DNA of 64,000 bases from Oleiharenicola lentus (GTDB lineage: Bacteria > Verrucomicrobiota > Verrucomicrobiia > Opitutales > Opitutaceae): NCBI RefSeq assembly GCF_004118375.1, contig NZ_SDHX01000002.1, positions 1,229,001 through 1,293,000 of the forward strand, written 5' to 3'. This document shows, in pieces, positions 53,638 through 62,387 of the stretch. The notes below the pieces were generated by a model. The model searched no databases and had not been told where the DNA came from. It worked only from the letters and a program-made list of their open reading frames with translations. A program made the translations under genes and the position numbers. How positions within the stretch are numbered: position 1 is the first letter of the stretch; the number at the start of each line of letters is the position of its first letter.

Positions 53638-55446
53638 TCACCGCAGCCGCAGCACATGCCGGAACGGTGTGACGCCCGTGAGATAGACGCGCTGTCCCTC
53701 GGCGCGCAGGCTGCCGTTCACCCACGTGTAATCTTCGCCCTCCATGCGGCCGGGCGGCTGCGTAAAGCACCCCGGGCCGAATTCGATCGTGTCGGGACCA
53801 ACGGTAAACCGTCCGACGGCTTCCTTCAGCACAAACGCGCCGGTCGTATCGGCTGCCACTCGGCCGCCGCCTCCTCGGCGCAACCACGACGCGAGACGCG
53901 TGGCCGGGAGGTCGGCCAGCGGGGTCACCTGTTGCAGCTGCCCCTCGCCGGTGAAGGCCAGCTCCAGCGTCACTGGCACGCCGGGCTGGCCCGTCACGTT
54001 CAAGGTCAGCTCCCAGCCTCCTTCCTTTTCCGTCGCCAGGATTTCCGTTTCCACGGCACGCACCTGGCGCGGCCGGTGCGGAAAATCCAACTTACTGAAG
54101 AAACGTCCGTCAGCCGTGAGCGCGTAATTGCCGTCCGCGCGCCGATATTCCTCCGGCAACGGCTGGTAATACGCCACCTCGCGCCGCTCGTGCAGCCGCC
54201 AGGTTTCGCCGTTCTTCTCCAAACCTTGGCTGTAGAAAAAACCCGTGCCGAAAAAGGCCGGGGTCAACCGGAGCGCCACCTGCGCCGCGCCCTTGCGGAA
54301 CGAGAAGAAGGTCGGGTTCATCGCCAGACCTGAGCCGACGCCGAGACCGGCGGCGTGGTCGCTGCCGCCGGAGATCGTCGCCGCATTCGTCCCGCGGCGG
54401 ATGCGCCCGAGCGCGGTGGCCGGCAGATGCACGGCGAAATCCTCCGGTGGCGCCTCGGCCGCCGGCAGCGGCCCAGCCAGCGACCGGTCCAGCAGCAGGT
54501 GCGGCAGCGGCCAGTTGGGATCAAAGGCGCCGTTCACCAGCACCTCGGCAAAATCGCGCTCGATCCAGGCCGCGATCGCGGCGGCGCGGGCATCGCCCCG
54601 ATGCACGGCCAGCCAGCGGGCGGGCAGGTAGTATTCCGCGATGGTGACCTTGGCGCCCGGACGCTGGTCCTGGCGCCGCGAGGCGAGGGTGACGATCTCG
54701 CCCGTCGGCTCCGTCAGCCACCAGGTGAGCGCAAGGTTGCGGCGCACATGTTCCACGAGATCCGGCCGGTTCACCGCCTCGGCCAGCGCCAGCAGGGCCG
54801 GGTTCACGACCTTGGCGCTGTAGGCCGGGCTCCGCTCGGCGTATTGGCCGTCCGCATCCTGATCAATCCCCTCGGCCAGCCAGGCGGCGATGCGTTCGCG
54901 GTAACGCGGATCGGGCTGCACGCGATCCGCCGCCGCCAGCGCGGCAGAGACGCCCCAGCGGTGGTTGGGCGTATGCACGCCGCCGGTCGCCACGCCGTCG
55001 GCCGCGGCCCGGATGAGCGTTCGCAACCGGTTCTGCACCGCCGCCGAGGCCGGGTCGCCGGTGCGTTCCAAAAGGGTCTGGGCCAGGGCCAGCGCCTCGA
55101 GCATGAACCCGGTGTCGGGCGGCGACTCAAGGTTGCCGACGTCGAAGAGGCCGCTTGGATGCTGCACGGCCGCCAGCTGCGCGGCGATCGCCTCCATTTC
55201 CGGCAGCAGGGTGGCATCGCGGTGAAAACGCGACAACGGCGCCGCATAACCGCAGGCATAAACGAGCAGGCGCACCGCTTCCCCGCGGGAACCGAAACCG
55301 CTGGCTTCCACCGGCACGGCGCGCGCCCGGGTAATCAGTTCGTCGTTTCCGGCCACGAGTCGCGGCAGGATCTCCTGCGCTGAGAGCCCGGACAGGGCGC
55401 AGCAGAGGAACACAACGAGCAGGCGATAGCGGGGTGGGAGCTTCAC
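53638..55446 (-). CDS. Secreted (alpha/alpha)-toroid protein, possible lyase or hydrolase
   Basis: A 602-residue exported protein that I cannot assign to a known family. A signal peptide (RLLVVFLCCALSGLSAQ) is followed by an all-helical half (about 30-330) with toroid-like elements (HPSGLFDVGNLESPPDTGFM, HTPNHRWGVSAALAAADRV). A beta-rich C-terminal half follows (about 340-600). This order resembles heparinase II/III-like or other polysaccharide lyases, in which the toroid contains Asn/His and Tyr catalytic residues; the HRWG and YAERSPAYS segments could play that part. It lies between the PI-PLC-like gene and iolB on the same strand. Confidence 0.65.
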   Translation of the reverse strand: MKLPPRYRLLVVFLCCALSGLSAQEILPRLVAGNDELITRARAVPVEASGFGSRGEAVRLLVYACGYAAPLSRFHRDATLLPEMEAIAAQLAAVQHPSGLFDVGNLESPPDTGFMLEALALAQTLLERTGDPASAAVQNRLRTLIRAAADGVATGGVHTPNHRWGVSAALAAADRVQPDPRYRERIAAWLAEGIDQDADGQYAERSPAYSAKVVNPALLALAEAVNRPDLVEHVRRNLALTWWLTEPTGEIVTLASRRQDQRPGAKVTIAEYYLPARWLAVHRGDARAAAIAAWIERDFAEVLVNGAFDPNWPLPHLLLDRSLAGPLPAAEAPPEDFAVHLPATALGRIRRGTNAATISGGSDHAAGLGVGSGLAMNPTFFSFRKGAAQVALRLTPAFFGTGFFYSQGLEKNGETWRLHERREVAYYQPLPEEYRRADGNYALTADGRFFSKLDFPHRPRQVRAVETEILATEKEGGWELTLNVTGQPGVPVTLELAFTGEGQLQQVTPLADLPATRLASWLRRGGGGRVAADTTGAFVLKEAVGRFTVGPDTIEFGPGCFTQPPGRMEGEDYTWVNGSLRAEGQRVYLTGVTPFRHVLRLR

Positions 55447-55497
55447 GGCAGGGGTGACCGTCGCCCCGAACCTGACCGCGTGGCCGAACCGTGACGA

Positions 55498-56583
55498 TCA
55501 GTGCTCCGCTGAAGAGTTAGATTTTGCTTCACCCACCACCGGGTTCAGTCGGGCCGTGACTCCGCCGGGCAGGCGAACCGCGTAGTCCGAATAGCGCGGA
55601 TCCGCCTCAGGGAAGTCCGTGCTGATGAAGTGCGCCCCGCTCGCCAATGCGCGCTCGCGGCGGGTGCCGTCGTCGGCGCGGGCCTCGCGCAGTTCCTCGT
55701 CGGCCCTCGTGCGCACGAGAAAGCCGCGGCGCACCAAGTCTTGGATGCGGGCGAAGTCACGCACCGGATCGTTGACCTTCATCCAGCCGGCCGCCGGGTG
55801 GTCCGGTGGGACGCTGACAAACAGCAGCCGGCCGCGCCCGTCCTGCTCCGGGCCAAGGTAGCGGTCACGCACCGCACCCTCGTTGTCCAAGGCGAAAAAG
55901 ATTCGGCCGCGCACCGCTTCGAGCAGAGGCCAGCCGCGGGTCGCCAGCGCATCGCGGAGCGTCGGAGCTTCGCCACGCACGTCATCGGGAGTGAGGAGGT
56001 CCGTCGCAGCCAGCTCCGCTCGGATCGCGGCCTCAAGGGCGGCAAACTGGGCTGCATCCCACTCGCGCGGGGCGGGTAACGCCGCAAGCCGTTCCCGGAG
56101 CGTCGGATCATCGGGTGATCCCGGAAGCACCCGCCGGATCTTGAGTTCCAGCTGCACCAGCACGGGCACGTGCCGAGGGTGGGCCTGCGACCAAGTGCGG
56201 ATTTCCCGCAAAGCGGCCCGGAGAGTCGGCACGTTGGAAACGTCGTCGAACACCGGGTGATGCAACACGGGAAAGTCGTGCCCGTCCTCCGAGGGATGAA
56301 GGTCGATCTCCAGCTGCCGCAGGCCGAGTCGTGAAAGCTGTTCGGTGAGGGCAACGTGGCTGTAGCCGGTCGCCAGCGCCGCGAGCGACGGGGCGCCTTG
56401 GCGGACAAATTCGCTCTGCCGCCAGGCCGTGGCCTCGGCCGGTGGTTCGCGGTGATAGGAATTGTGCGTGCCGACCACCTGGACCTGGTTCAGCCGCAGA
56501 CCCGGCGTGGCGTCCGTCTCCAGGTCGGACGCCGTGAGACCCGCCGCGAGCAGGCTAAAGGCGAAGAAAGATTTTGCGCGCAT
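55498..56583 (-). CDS. Ca2+-dependent PI-PLC-like phosphodiesterase, exported
   Basis: A 361-residue protein with a signal peptide (SFFAFSLLAAGLTAS) and a TIM-barrel of the phosphoinositide phospholipase C family (Ca2+-dependent, bacterial type). The N-terminal catalytic motif is VVGTHNSYH (His40), followed by LRQLEIDLHPS and the second His block VLHHPVFDD, which supply the metal-binding and acid residues. LVQLELKI and IFFALDNEG are further strands. It should cleave phosphatidylinositol or another glycerophosphodiester outside the cytoplasm. Its start overlaps the acyltransferase gene by 29 bp. Encoded next to the iol genes, it could supply inositol. Confidence 0.85.
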   Translation of the reverse strand: MRAKSFFAFSLLAAGLTASDLETDATPGLRLNQVQVVGTHNSYHREPPAEATAWRQSEFVRQGAPSLAALATGYSHVALTEQLSRLGLRQLEIDLHPSEDGHDFPVLHHPVFDDVSNVPTLRAALREIRTWSQAHPRHVPVLVQLELKIRRVLPGSPDDPTLRERLAALPAPREWDAAQFAALEAAIRAELAATDLLTPDDVRGEAPTLRDALATRGWPLLEAVRGRIFFALDNEGAVRDRYLGPEQDGRGRLLFVSVPPDHPAAGWMKVNDPVRDFARIQDLVRRGFLVRTRADEELREARADDGTRRERALASGAHFISTDFPEADPRYSDYAVRLPGGVTARLNPVVGEAKSNSSAEH

Positions 56584-57685
56584 GGAGCCAGCCGCACAGC
56601 GCCGTGCAAAGAGCGATGCTGGTGAGGGCCAGCACCAGGCCGGACAAGCCGGTCCACACCCCGTCCAGCGCCGCCGCGACGGGCCCGCCGACGAAAAAGG
56701 CCGAGACCTTCCGGAAATCCACCAGGTGGCTGACGAGGTAAATCAACAGCGCGTTGCTGCCGATCCAAACGAACGGGGTGGCCCAGCGCGTGATCTTGCG
56801 CAGATCCATCAGCCAATAGAAAGCCGCGAGCAGCAGCAGACACCAGCCGCCACCCACCACCGCGTAGGACGAAGTCCAGATCCGCTTGATGAGTGGGAAC
56901 TGCAGGCTCCACCCATAGCCGAACACGAGACAGACGAAGCCCGCGAGGACCAGGCCGCGAATCTTCGCCGCAGGCACTGGCGCAGGATTCTGCAACCAGC
57001 GACCGGCAAACAGGCCGAACAGCGCCGACGCGATCGCGGGCAGTGTGCTCAGCAGTCCCTCAGGATCGTAGTCGCCATACCAGACCTTGCCCGGAAGCCA
57101 GTGCGCGTCCACCCAGTTGGCCCAGTTGTGGCCGCGGGAAAAATCGCCGGCCCCGCCGCCCGGCACCGGCACGAAGGTCAGCAGCGCCCAATAGCCGAGC
57201 AGCAGCGCGCCGCCCACCGCCGCGATCGTGCGCGGCCGGCAATACAGGTGCAGGAGCGAAGCGGCGACATAGCCAACCGCCAGGCGTTGCAAGACGCCGA
57301 CCCAACGCACCTGGTCCCAGCCGTTGGCGAAGCCACCATAGTAGAGCACGCCGAGCCCATACATGAGCGCGCCGCGCCGCAGCACGCGATTCAAGGCGGC
57401 GGACCGGCCCTCGCGCGTCACAATTCGGTCAAGTGACAGCGGCACCGCCGCGCCCAGCACAAAAAGGAAAAGTGGGAAAACCAGGTCGTAGAACGTGAAC
57501 CCCGCCCAGTCGGCGTGCCCGAGCTGGTGGCCCAGAAACTTGCTCACCGCCCCGCCGTCGAGCCCGCGAAACGCCGCCGCGAGGTAGTCCGCGCCGACGA
57601 TCCAGAACATCGTGAACCCCCGCAACGCATCGATCGACCCGAGGCGCGGCTCGGGGGGCAGGACCGGTGGATTGGAAGGATTCAA
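56555..57685 (-). CDS. HGSNAT/DUF5009-like membrane acyltransferase
   Basis: A 376-residue protein with about ten membrane spans, related to heparan-alpha-glucosaminide N-acetyltransferase (DUF1624/DUF5009). The family start SIDALRGFTMFWIVGAD is followed by FYDLVFPLFLFVLGAAVPLS and GVLQRLAVGYVAASLL, and later the WIGSNALLIYLVSHLV span. Members transfer acetyl groups to periplasmic glycans in several polysaccharide loci. Its role here is unknown. The 3' end overlaps the start of the PI-PLC-like gene by 29 bp. Upstream is a 108-bp gap carrying a repeat. Confidence 0.85.
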   Translation of the reverse strand: MNPSNPPVLPPEPRLGSIDALRGFTMFWIVGADYLAAAFRGLDGGAVSKFLGHQLGHADWAGFTFYDLVFPLFLFVLGAAVPLSLDRIVTREGRSAALNRVLRRGALMYGLGVLYYGGFANGWDQVRWVGVLQRLAVGYVAASLLHLYCRPRTIAAVGGALLLGYWALLTFVPVPGGGAGDFSRGHNWANWVDAHWLPGKVWYGDYDPEGLLSTLPAIASALFGLFAGRWLQNPAPVPAAKIRGLVLAGFVCLVFGYGWSLQFPLIKRIWTSSYAVVGGGWCLLLLAAFYWLMDLRKITRWATPFVWIGSNALLIYLVSHLVDFRKVSAFFVGGPVAAALDGVWTGLSGLVLALTSIALCTALCGWLHARKIFLRL

Positions 57686-57698
57686 GGGAAGAGTTTAT

Positions 57699-57787
57699 TA
57701 ACCACTAATGGCCACTGATACCTCTCTCATCCGATCCGGGGCCACCCATAGTTCGGCATTAGTGATCCATTAGTGTGGATTAGTGGT
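57699..57787. repeat. ATTAGTG repeat cluster between acyltransferase and MFS genes
   Basis: The left side has ACCACTAATGGCCACTGAT and the right side three ATTAGTG units (about 57758-57787) ending in GATTAGTGGT, an imperfect inverted repeat around a GC-rich centre. It is AT-rich relative to its surroundings. Confidence 0.75.
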
Positions 57788-57793
57788 GAAAGC

Positions 57794-59212
57794 TCAGGAG
57801 GCCTTGGTGGCGAACTCCGCCTCGATCTCCTCCAGCGTGCGGCCCTTGGTTTCCGGCAGCCAGAACGCCGCCACGAGGAAATAGCCGACGGTGCAGACCG
57901 CCCAGAAGGCGAACATCGCGGCGTAGCCGTGGCTCTTCACCACCGGCAGGAACATGGCCGCGATGGCGGTCGAGATGCCCTGGTTCACCAGCAGGCCGAT
58001 GCCCATGCCGAGCGAGCGGATGCGCGTCGGCATCAGCTCCGACAGCGCCAGCCACACGCACACGCCCGGGCCGGTGGCGAAACCCGCGACGAACAGCATG
58101 AGGCAACCCGTGACAATCTTTGCGGTGCCCGGACCGGCCGCGAGTGCGCCACCCTGGATGCGCCAGAACACGACCGCGCTGACCACCAGCGCGAGCGCGA
58201 TGGCGCCGGTGCCGAGCTTGAGCAGGGCCTTGCGGCCGAGTTTGTCCACCAGCACAAGACCGACGACGGTGAAGATGACGTTGACCGCCGTGACCGCCGT
58301 GGCCTGACCGGCGGCGGCGGTCGCGTCGAGTCCCGACTCCTGGAGGATCACCACCACAAACTGGAGAATCGAATTGATACCCGTGGTCTGGGTGAGCCCC
58401 AGCACCGTGCAGGTCAGCAGGAACGGCACGAGGTAGCGCCGCTGCCAGAGGCTGCCCTGGGCCGCCGGCGAGCCGTTGGCCGCCGGAGCCAGCGAGGCGC
58501 GCATCTCGACGAATTCATTCTCGGCCTCCGCCTCCGGCCGCGAGCGGGCGAGCGCCGCGCGGGCTGCTTCCGCCCGGCCGCGGCGCAGGAGCCAGCGGGG
58601 TGATTCTGTCACCAGCAATGAGCCGGCGAGAAAAATGATGCCGGGCCAGAGCGCCGAGAGGAACATCGCGCGCCAGGCGGAATCCTGCGCGCTCTTCAGC
58701 GCCACCGCATCGGCGGTCGCCGCCAGGGTCTCGACCCCGGCGGTGTAGTGCCGGCCCGCCGCCATGGCGACGAGGATGCCGATGGTGAGGAACAACTGGA
58801 ACGCTGCCGTGCCGCGTCCGCGGATCGCCGCGGGCAGCGATTCGGCGAGGTAAAGCGGGATGACCACCGCAATCATGCCGGCACTGAGGCCCTGTAGCGT
58901 GCGACCGGCAAAGAGGGCGCCGAAGCCTTGCGCCACGACAATGAGGACCACGCTGACGAGAAACACGACGGCGGCGGCCACCATCAGGCGCTTGCGGCCG
59001 ATGAAGTCAGCCAGCGCGCCCGCCGCCAGCGACGACACGGTGCCGCCGGCGAGCACGGCGGCGACAATGAGCGATTCCTGCGTGACGCTCAGCGTGATCG
59101 TCTTGTTCAGGTAGAGCAGCGCGGCGCCGATGATGCCGATGTCGTAGCCGTAGAGAAAGCCACCCATGCCGGAGATGAAGAGCAGCAGGGCGGTGTAGCG
59201 TCCGGGAGTCAT
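57794..59212 (-). CDS. Sugar porter MFS transporter (inositol/hexose type)
   Basis: A 472-residue MFS transporter of the sugar porter family with 12 spans. Signatures are GFLYGYDIGIIGAALLYL in span 1, the DFIGRKRLM loop (GRKR), TESPRWLLRRGR (PESPRWL form), TGINSILQFVVV in span 7, and ELMPTRIRS and PETKGRTLEEIE at the end. The GYDIGIIGAALL motif is common to inositol, xylose and hexose porters, so myo-inositol import is compatible with its position five genes upstream of iolB but not proven. It starts 5 nt after the stop of the phosphatase fusion. Confidence 0.92.
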   Translation of the reverse strand: MTPGRYTALLLFISGMGGFLYGYDIGIIGAALLYLNKTITLSVTQESLIVAAVLAGGTVSSLAAGALADFIGRKRLMVAAAVVFLVSVVLIVVAQGFGALFAGRTLQGLSAGMIAVVIPLYLAESLPAAIRGRGTAAFQLFLTIGILVAMAAGRHYTAGVETLAATADAVALKSAQDSAWRAMFLSALWPGIIFLAGSLLVTESPRWLLRRGRAEAARAALARSRPEAEAENEFVEMRASLAPAANGSPAAQGSLWQRRYLVPFLLTCTVLGLTQTTGINSILQFVVVILQESGLDATAAAGQATAVTAVNVIFTVVGLVLVDKLGRKALLKLGTGAIALALVVSAVVFWRIQGGALAAGPGTAKIVTGCLMLFVAGFATGPGVCVWLALSELMPTRIRSLGMGIGLLVNQGISTAIAAMFLPVVKSHGYAAMFAFWAVCTVGYFLVAAFWLPETKGRTLEEIEAEFATKAS

Positions 59213-59217
59213 GGGGA

Positions 59218-62200
59218 TCAGAAAAGCGGAGTGGCGTGGGCCGCGGGGGGCGGCGGCACACCCAATTGCCGCGCCAGGGTCGGCGCAATGGCATCGGAAC
59301 CTATGCGTTCGACGGCGCGGCCCGGGGAGACACCCGCACCATACCAGATGAGCGGGATGTGCGAATCGTAGTCGTAGGGCGTGCCATGGTTCGTGCCGTT
59401 GGGGGACCGGTCCACGATGTAGCGGCGTGGGGACAACACCACGTCCTGACTGCGCTCGACGTTGAAGCTCAGGCGCCAGGCGGCGAGTGCCTCGCCCGCG
59501 GTGAGCGCCGGGTTCAGCAGTTCGTCACGCGTCCAGACGATCGCCATCTGGGGCGAGGTCAGCAGCGCCTGCTTCAAGACTTGCTGGGCGGCGGAAGACG
59601 TCACGCCCCGGGCGGTGAGCGTGGCCGGGATGAGCCGGTAGCCGTAGCTGTCGCGCACCGTCCACGCCGCCCCGTCGGCGGGAGCGCCAAAGGCGGAGGT
59701 GAGCGCCGTTTCGACGGTTTGGTTCAGGACCGGCCAGTCGATGCGGCCGCCGCCGCTGCGCTCGGGCAGCGGCGCGACGCCATGATCGGCCGAGAGCACG
59801 GCGGTCCACCGCCCGGGTCCGACTTCGGCATCGAGGCAGGTCAGCAGTTCCGCGAGCGCGCGGTCGAGCCGCAGCACGGAATCCATGATCTCATGGCTGT
59901 CGGGCCCGAAGGAGTGTCCGCAGTAGTCGAGCTGGGAAAAGGCCACGCACAGCAGGTCGGGCGCGGCGCGACGGCCGAGTTTTTCGGCGCGCACGGCTTC
60001 CTGCGCGAGCCGGCTGAGCACCTCAGAACCGTGCGGATCAACACGGTAGGCGTTGTGAAACTCCGCATCGAGGGACGGGCGGCCGCCGTCTAATTTCCGC
60101 GGGAAGGTGACGCCGAGTCCGTGCCGCGCCTGCTCGCCGGGCATGTCATCGGGGCCCTGGACCCGGTCGTAGAATTCCCGGGGCAGCAACCGGTCCCACG
60201 TCTGCCCGTAGCGCGAGTTGATCGGGTTCGTGGCGTTGAATGCCTCCACCCAGGCCGGCAGCGTCGGGCGGTAATAGCGCGAAGTGACGATCCGGCCGAG
60301 ATGCATCCAATAAACCGCGTCGGCCCGGCGGCCGCTGAGGAAAATCCCGCCGCGATCCTTGTTGGCGAGGCCGATCACCCGGGTGTCGTCGCCGAACGCC
60401 GCCTTGAGCTGGTCGCCCACCGTCGCCGCCAGCAGACGCGCCGGCGAGGCGGTCGGATCGGTGTCGGCCACCCCGCCGGGCAGACGAACCGGCGAGTCGG
60501 GCGCCCCGACGAGGGGTGCCGCGGGATCGGCCACCGAGCTGACCACCTGGCCGGCGGCCGGATCGAACCATTCGTTGGCAATGATGCCGTGGACACTGGC
60601 CGACACCCCCGTGAGCAGCGTCGAGTGCCCGGGGGCGGTGGCCGTCATGGCGTGACGGTGATGCGCGTCCGCATACACCGCGCCCCCTTCCAGCAGACGC
60701 TTGAAGCCGCCCTCAACGAACCAGGGACGGAAACGCTCCAGATAATCGGCGCGCATCTGGTCCACGGCGATGACCACGGCCAGGCGCGGCGCCACGCGGA
60801 AAACCACGCGCGAGGCGTCCCGATAGTTCACCACCAACAGGCCGCCCTCGGAGCTGACGGAGAAATCCTTCGCGTCGGTCTCAACCGTCAGACTCAGGCC
60901 CGGCAGTTGCCACGCATCGCGGCCGAGCCGGCTGAGCTGCGCGCCCGGGGCACTGACGTGAAAGGTGAAAGCACCCGGAGCGGCGGCGGTGACCGTGAGC
61001 CGGCCCGGCGTCGCCTCGGCGTCGGCCGGCGGCGTGGCGAAGAGCCTCACCCAGCCGACGTCGTCGCCGGGGGTGCGCCAGTGGATCGTGGCCGGATGAA
61101 ACTGACCGATACCGGGCACGACCCCAAGCGTGCGACCGGTGATTTCACCGCCGATCATGACGTCGGACGACAACCAGGCCGTGGCGGTCCGCATGGCGGT
61201 GATCGGACGGCGGAGCAGGCGTTCGCCGCGAAAGGCGGTGAAATGCTCCATCACCTCGGCGGGCACCTGAGCCCCGAGTGCGACATAGGCCGGCGTGCAC
61301 AGGAAGTCGTGGGCGTGGCCCATCGGTTTGGTCGGATCGGGCAACGGCGTGAACTCAGCCGGCAGCACCAGGCCCATCCACACGCCGGTGAGCGAGGCGT
61401 AGCGGCGCAGGTCCATGCCGTAGGCGCGGTCATAGGGCCCGGCCAGATTCCGCAGGCCCGCGTGGTAGAACCGCGCGACATCGCGCCAGAGCCCGGCCTC
61501 GAGTTTCGCGCCGAGTTCGCGGATGCGCTCCGTGGCCCCGTAGCGGCGCATGAGCGCAAGTCCGTAGAAGTCCACGCCGTAGTAGGTGGGCGAGTTGTAT
61601 TCCTCAAAGGTCTCGTGCACCGCGAAGGCGGCGGCGACCTCCTCCGCCCAGCGCTCGCCGCCGGTCACCCAGTCGGGCCGGTGGAACCGGGCGCCGGCCC
61701 AGCTCCAGAGGAAACCGTGCATGAGCTTGATGTTGGTGTGATAGGGTTCTTCGCGTCCCTGCGTGAGCTCACCCTCGACGGCGAGGCGGATCGCGGCCTC
61801 CAGCCGCGGGACCAGCCCGGAGGGCAGGCGGTCGGGAAACTGCTCGAGCATCAACGCAAACGTGGTGCCGATGAAATGGCGCCAGTTGGGATCAAAGTCC
61901 TGCCAGAGTTTCGCGCCGGGACCGGGGACGGGCTCGTTCAGGAAGCGGAGGAAGGTGCCGTGCCAGCGCTGCCCCGGCACGTCCAGCTGGCGCGCAAGCA
62001 CCGTCTCGATGATGCGCACGGCGCGCGCGCGGTCACCGGGCGCGTCGCGCTGGAGCAGGCCGAGCGCATACCAGGTGCTTTCGCGGGTGCGGTGCAGACC
62101 GGTCTCGCCCGGCGCGGGTGAGCGGGCCAGACCCGCGGCTTCGTCCCAAAAGGTGTCGCCGAAGGCCGTGGCGGCGAACAGCAGTTCGCGCGGGCGGTCC

Positions 62201-62277
62201 GCCGGCGCAGCCGGGGCCGTCAGCACGGGCGCGAGAAACAGGAGGAGCAGGCACCAGCAGGAACGCAGCGGGGACAT
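59218..62277 (-). CDS. Toroid-like domain fused to PafA-type alkaline phosphatase
   Basis: A 1019-residue exported protein with two parts. After a signal peptide (SCWCLLLLFLAPVLTAPAAP), about residues 25-370 are a helical toroid-like domain (STWYALGLLQRDAPG, WQDFDPNWRHFIGTTFALML, EEYNSPTYYGVDFYGLALM), then a beta-rich segment to about 500. The C-terminal part (about 505-1019) is a type I phosphodiesterase/PafA-type alkaline phosphatase. VVIAVDQMRADYLERF gives the first metal-binding Asp, MTATAPGHSTLLTG the nucleophilic Thr (near 547), then SQLDYCGHSFGPDSHE and LSADHGVAPLPE. PafA relatives hydrolyse phosphomonoesters including sugar phosphates. It follows the TonB receptor. Confidence 0.85.
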   Translation of the reverse strand: MSPLRSCWCLLLLFLAPVLTAPAAPADRPRELLFAATAFGDTFWDEAAGLARSPAPGETGLHRTRESTWYALGLLQRDAPGDRARAVRIIETVLARQLDVPGQRWHGTFLRFLNEPVPGPGAKLWQDFDPNWRHFIGTTFALMLEQFPDRLPSGLVPRLEAAIRLAVEGELTQGREEPYHTNIKLMHGFLWSWAGARFHRPDWVTGGERWAEEVAAAFAVHETFEEYNSPTYYGVDFYGLALMRRYGATERIRELGAKLEAGLWRDVARFYHAGLRNLAGPYDRAYGMDLRRYASLTGVWMGLVLPAEFTPLPDPTKPMGHAHDFLCTPAYVALGAQVPAEVMEHFTAFRGERLLRRPITAMRTATAWLSSDVMIGGEITGRTLGVVPGIGQFHPATIHWRTPGDDVGWVRLFATPPADAEATPGRLTVTAAAPGAFTFHVSAPGAQLSRLGRDAWQLPGLSLTVETDAKDFSVSSEGGLLVVNYRDASRVVFRVAPRLAVVIAVDQMRADYLERFRPWFVEGGFKRLLEGGAVYADAHHRHAMTATAPGHSTLLTGVSASVHGIIANEWFDPAAGQVVSSVADPAAPLVGAPDSPVRLPGGVADTDPTASPARLLAATVGDQLKAAFGDDTRVIGLANKDRGGIFLSGRRADAVYWMHLGRIVTSRYYRPTLPAWVEAFNATNPINSRYGQTWDRLLPREFYDRVQGPDDMPGEQARHGLGVTFPRKLDGGRPSLDAEFHNAYRVDPHGSEVLSRLAQEAVRAEKLGRRAAPDLLCVAFSQLDYCGHSFGPDSHEIMDSVLRLDRALAELLTCLDAEVGPGRWTAVLSADHGVAPLPERSGGGRIDWPVLNQTVETALTSAFGAPADGAAWTVRDSYGYRLIPATLTARGVTSSAAQQVLKQALLTSPQMAIVWTRDELLNPALTAGEALAAWRLSFNVERSQDVVLSPRRYIVDRSPNGTNHGTPYDYDSHIPLIWYGAGVSPGRAVERIGSDAIAPTLARQLGVPPPPAAHATPLF

Positions 62278-62327
62278 GGGGTTCTGGGAGGGAGTCAGAC
62301 AGGATTGGTGATGCGGGGCGATGCCAA

Positions 62328-62359
62328 GAAAACGGCCCGCCGGGAACGCCGGCGGGCCG
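62328..62359 (-). terminator. Terminator after the TonB-dependent receptor gene
   Basis: Minus-strand 11-bp perfect stem CGGCCCGCCGG / CCGGCGGGCCG with a five-base loop followed by TTTTCTTGG. It is 29 nt after the receptor stop. It partly separates the receptor from the phosphatase gene, as often seen when the receptor is made in excess. Confidence 0.75.
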
Positions 62360-62387
62360 CGTAAACCAAACCCAAGCCAAGCAAAAG

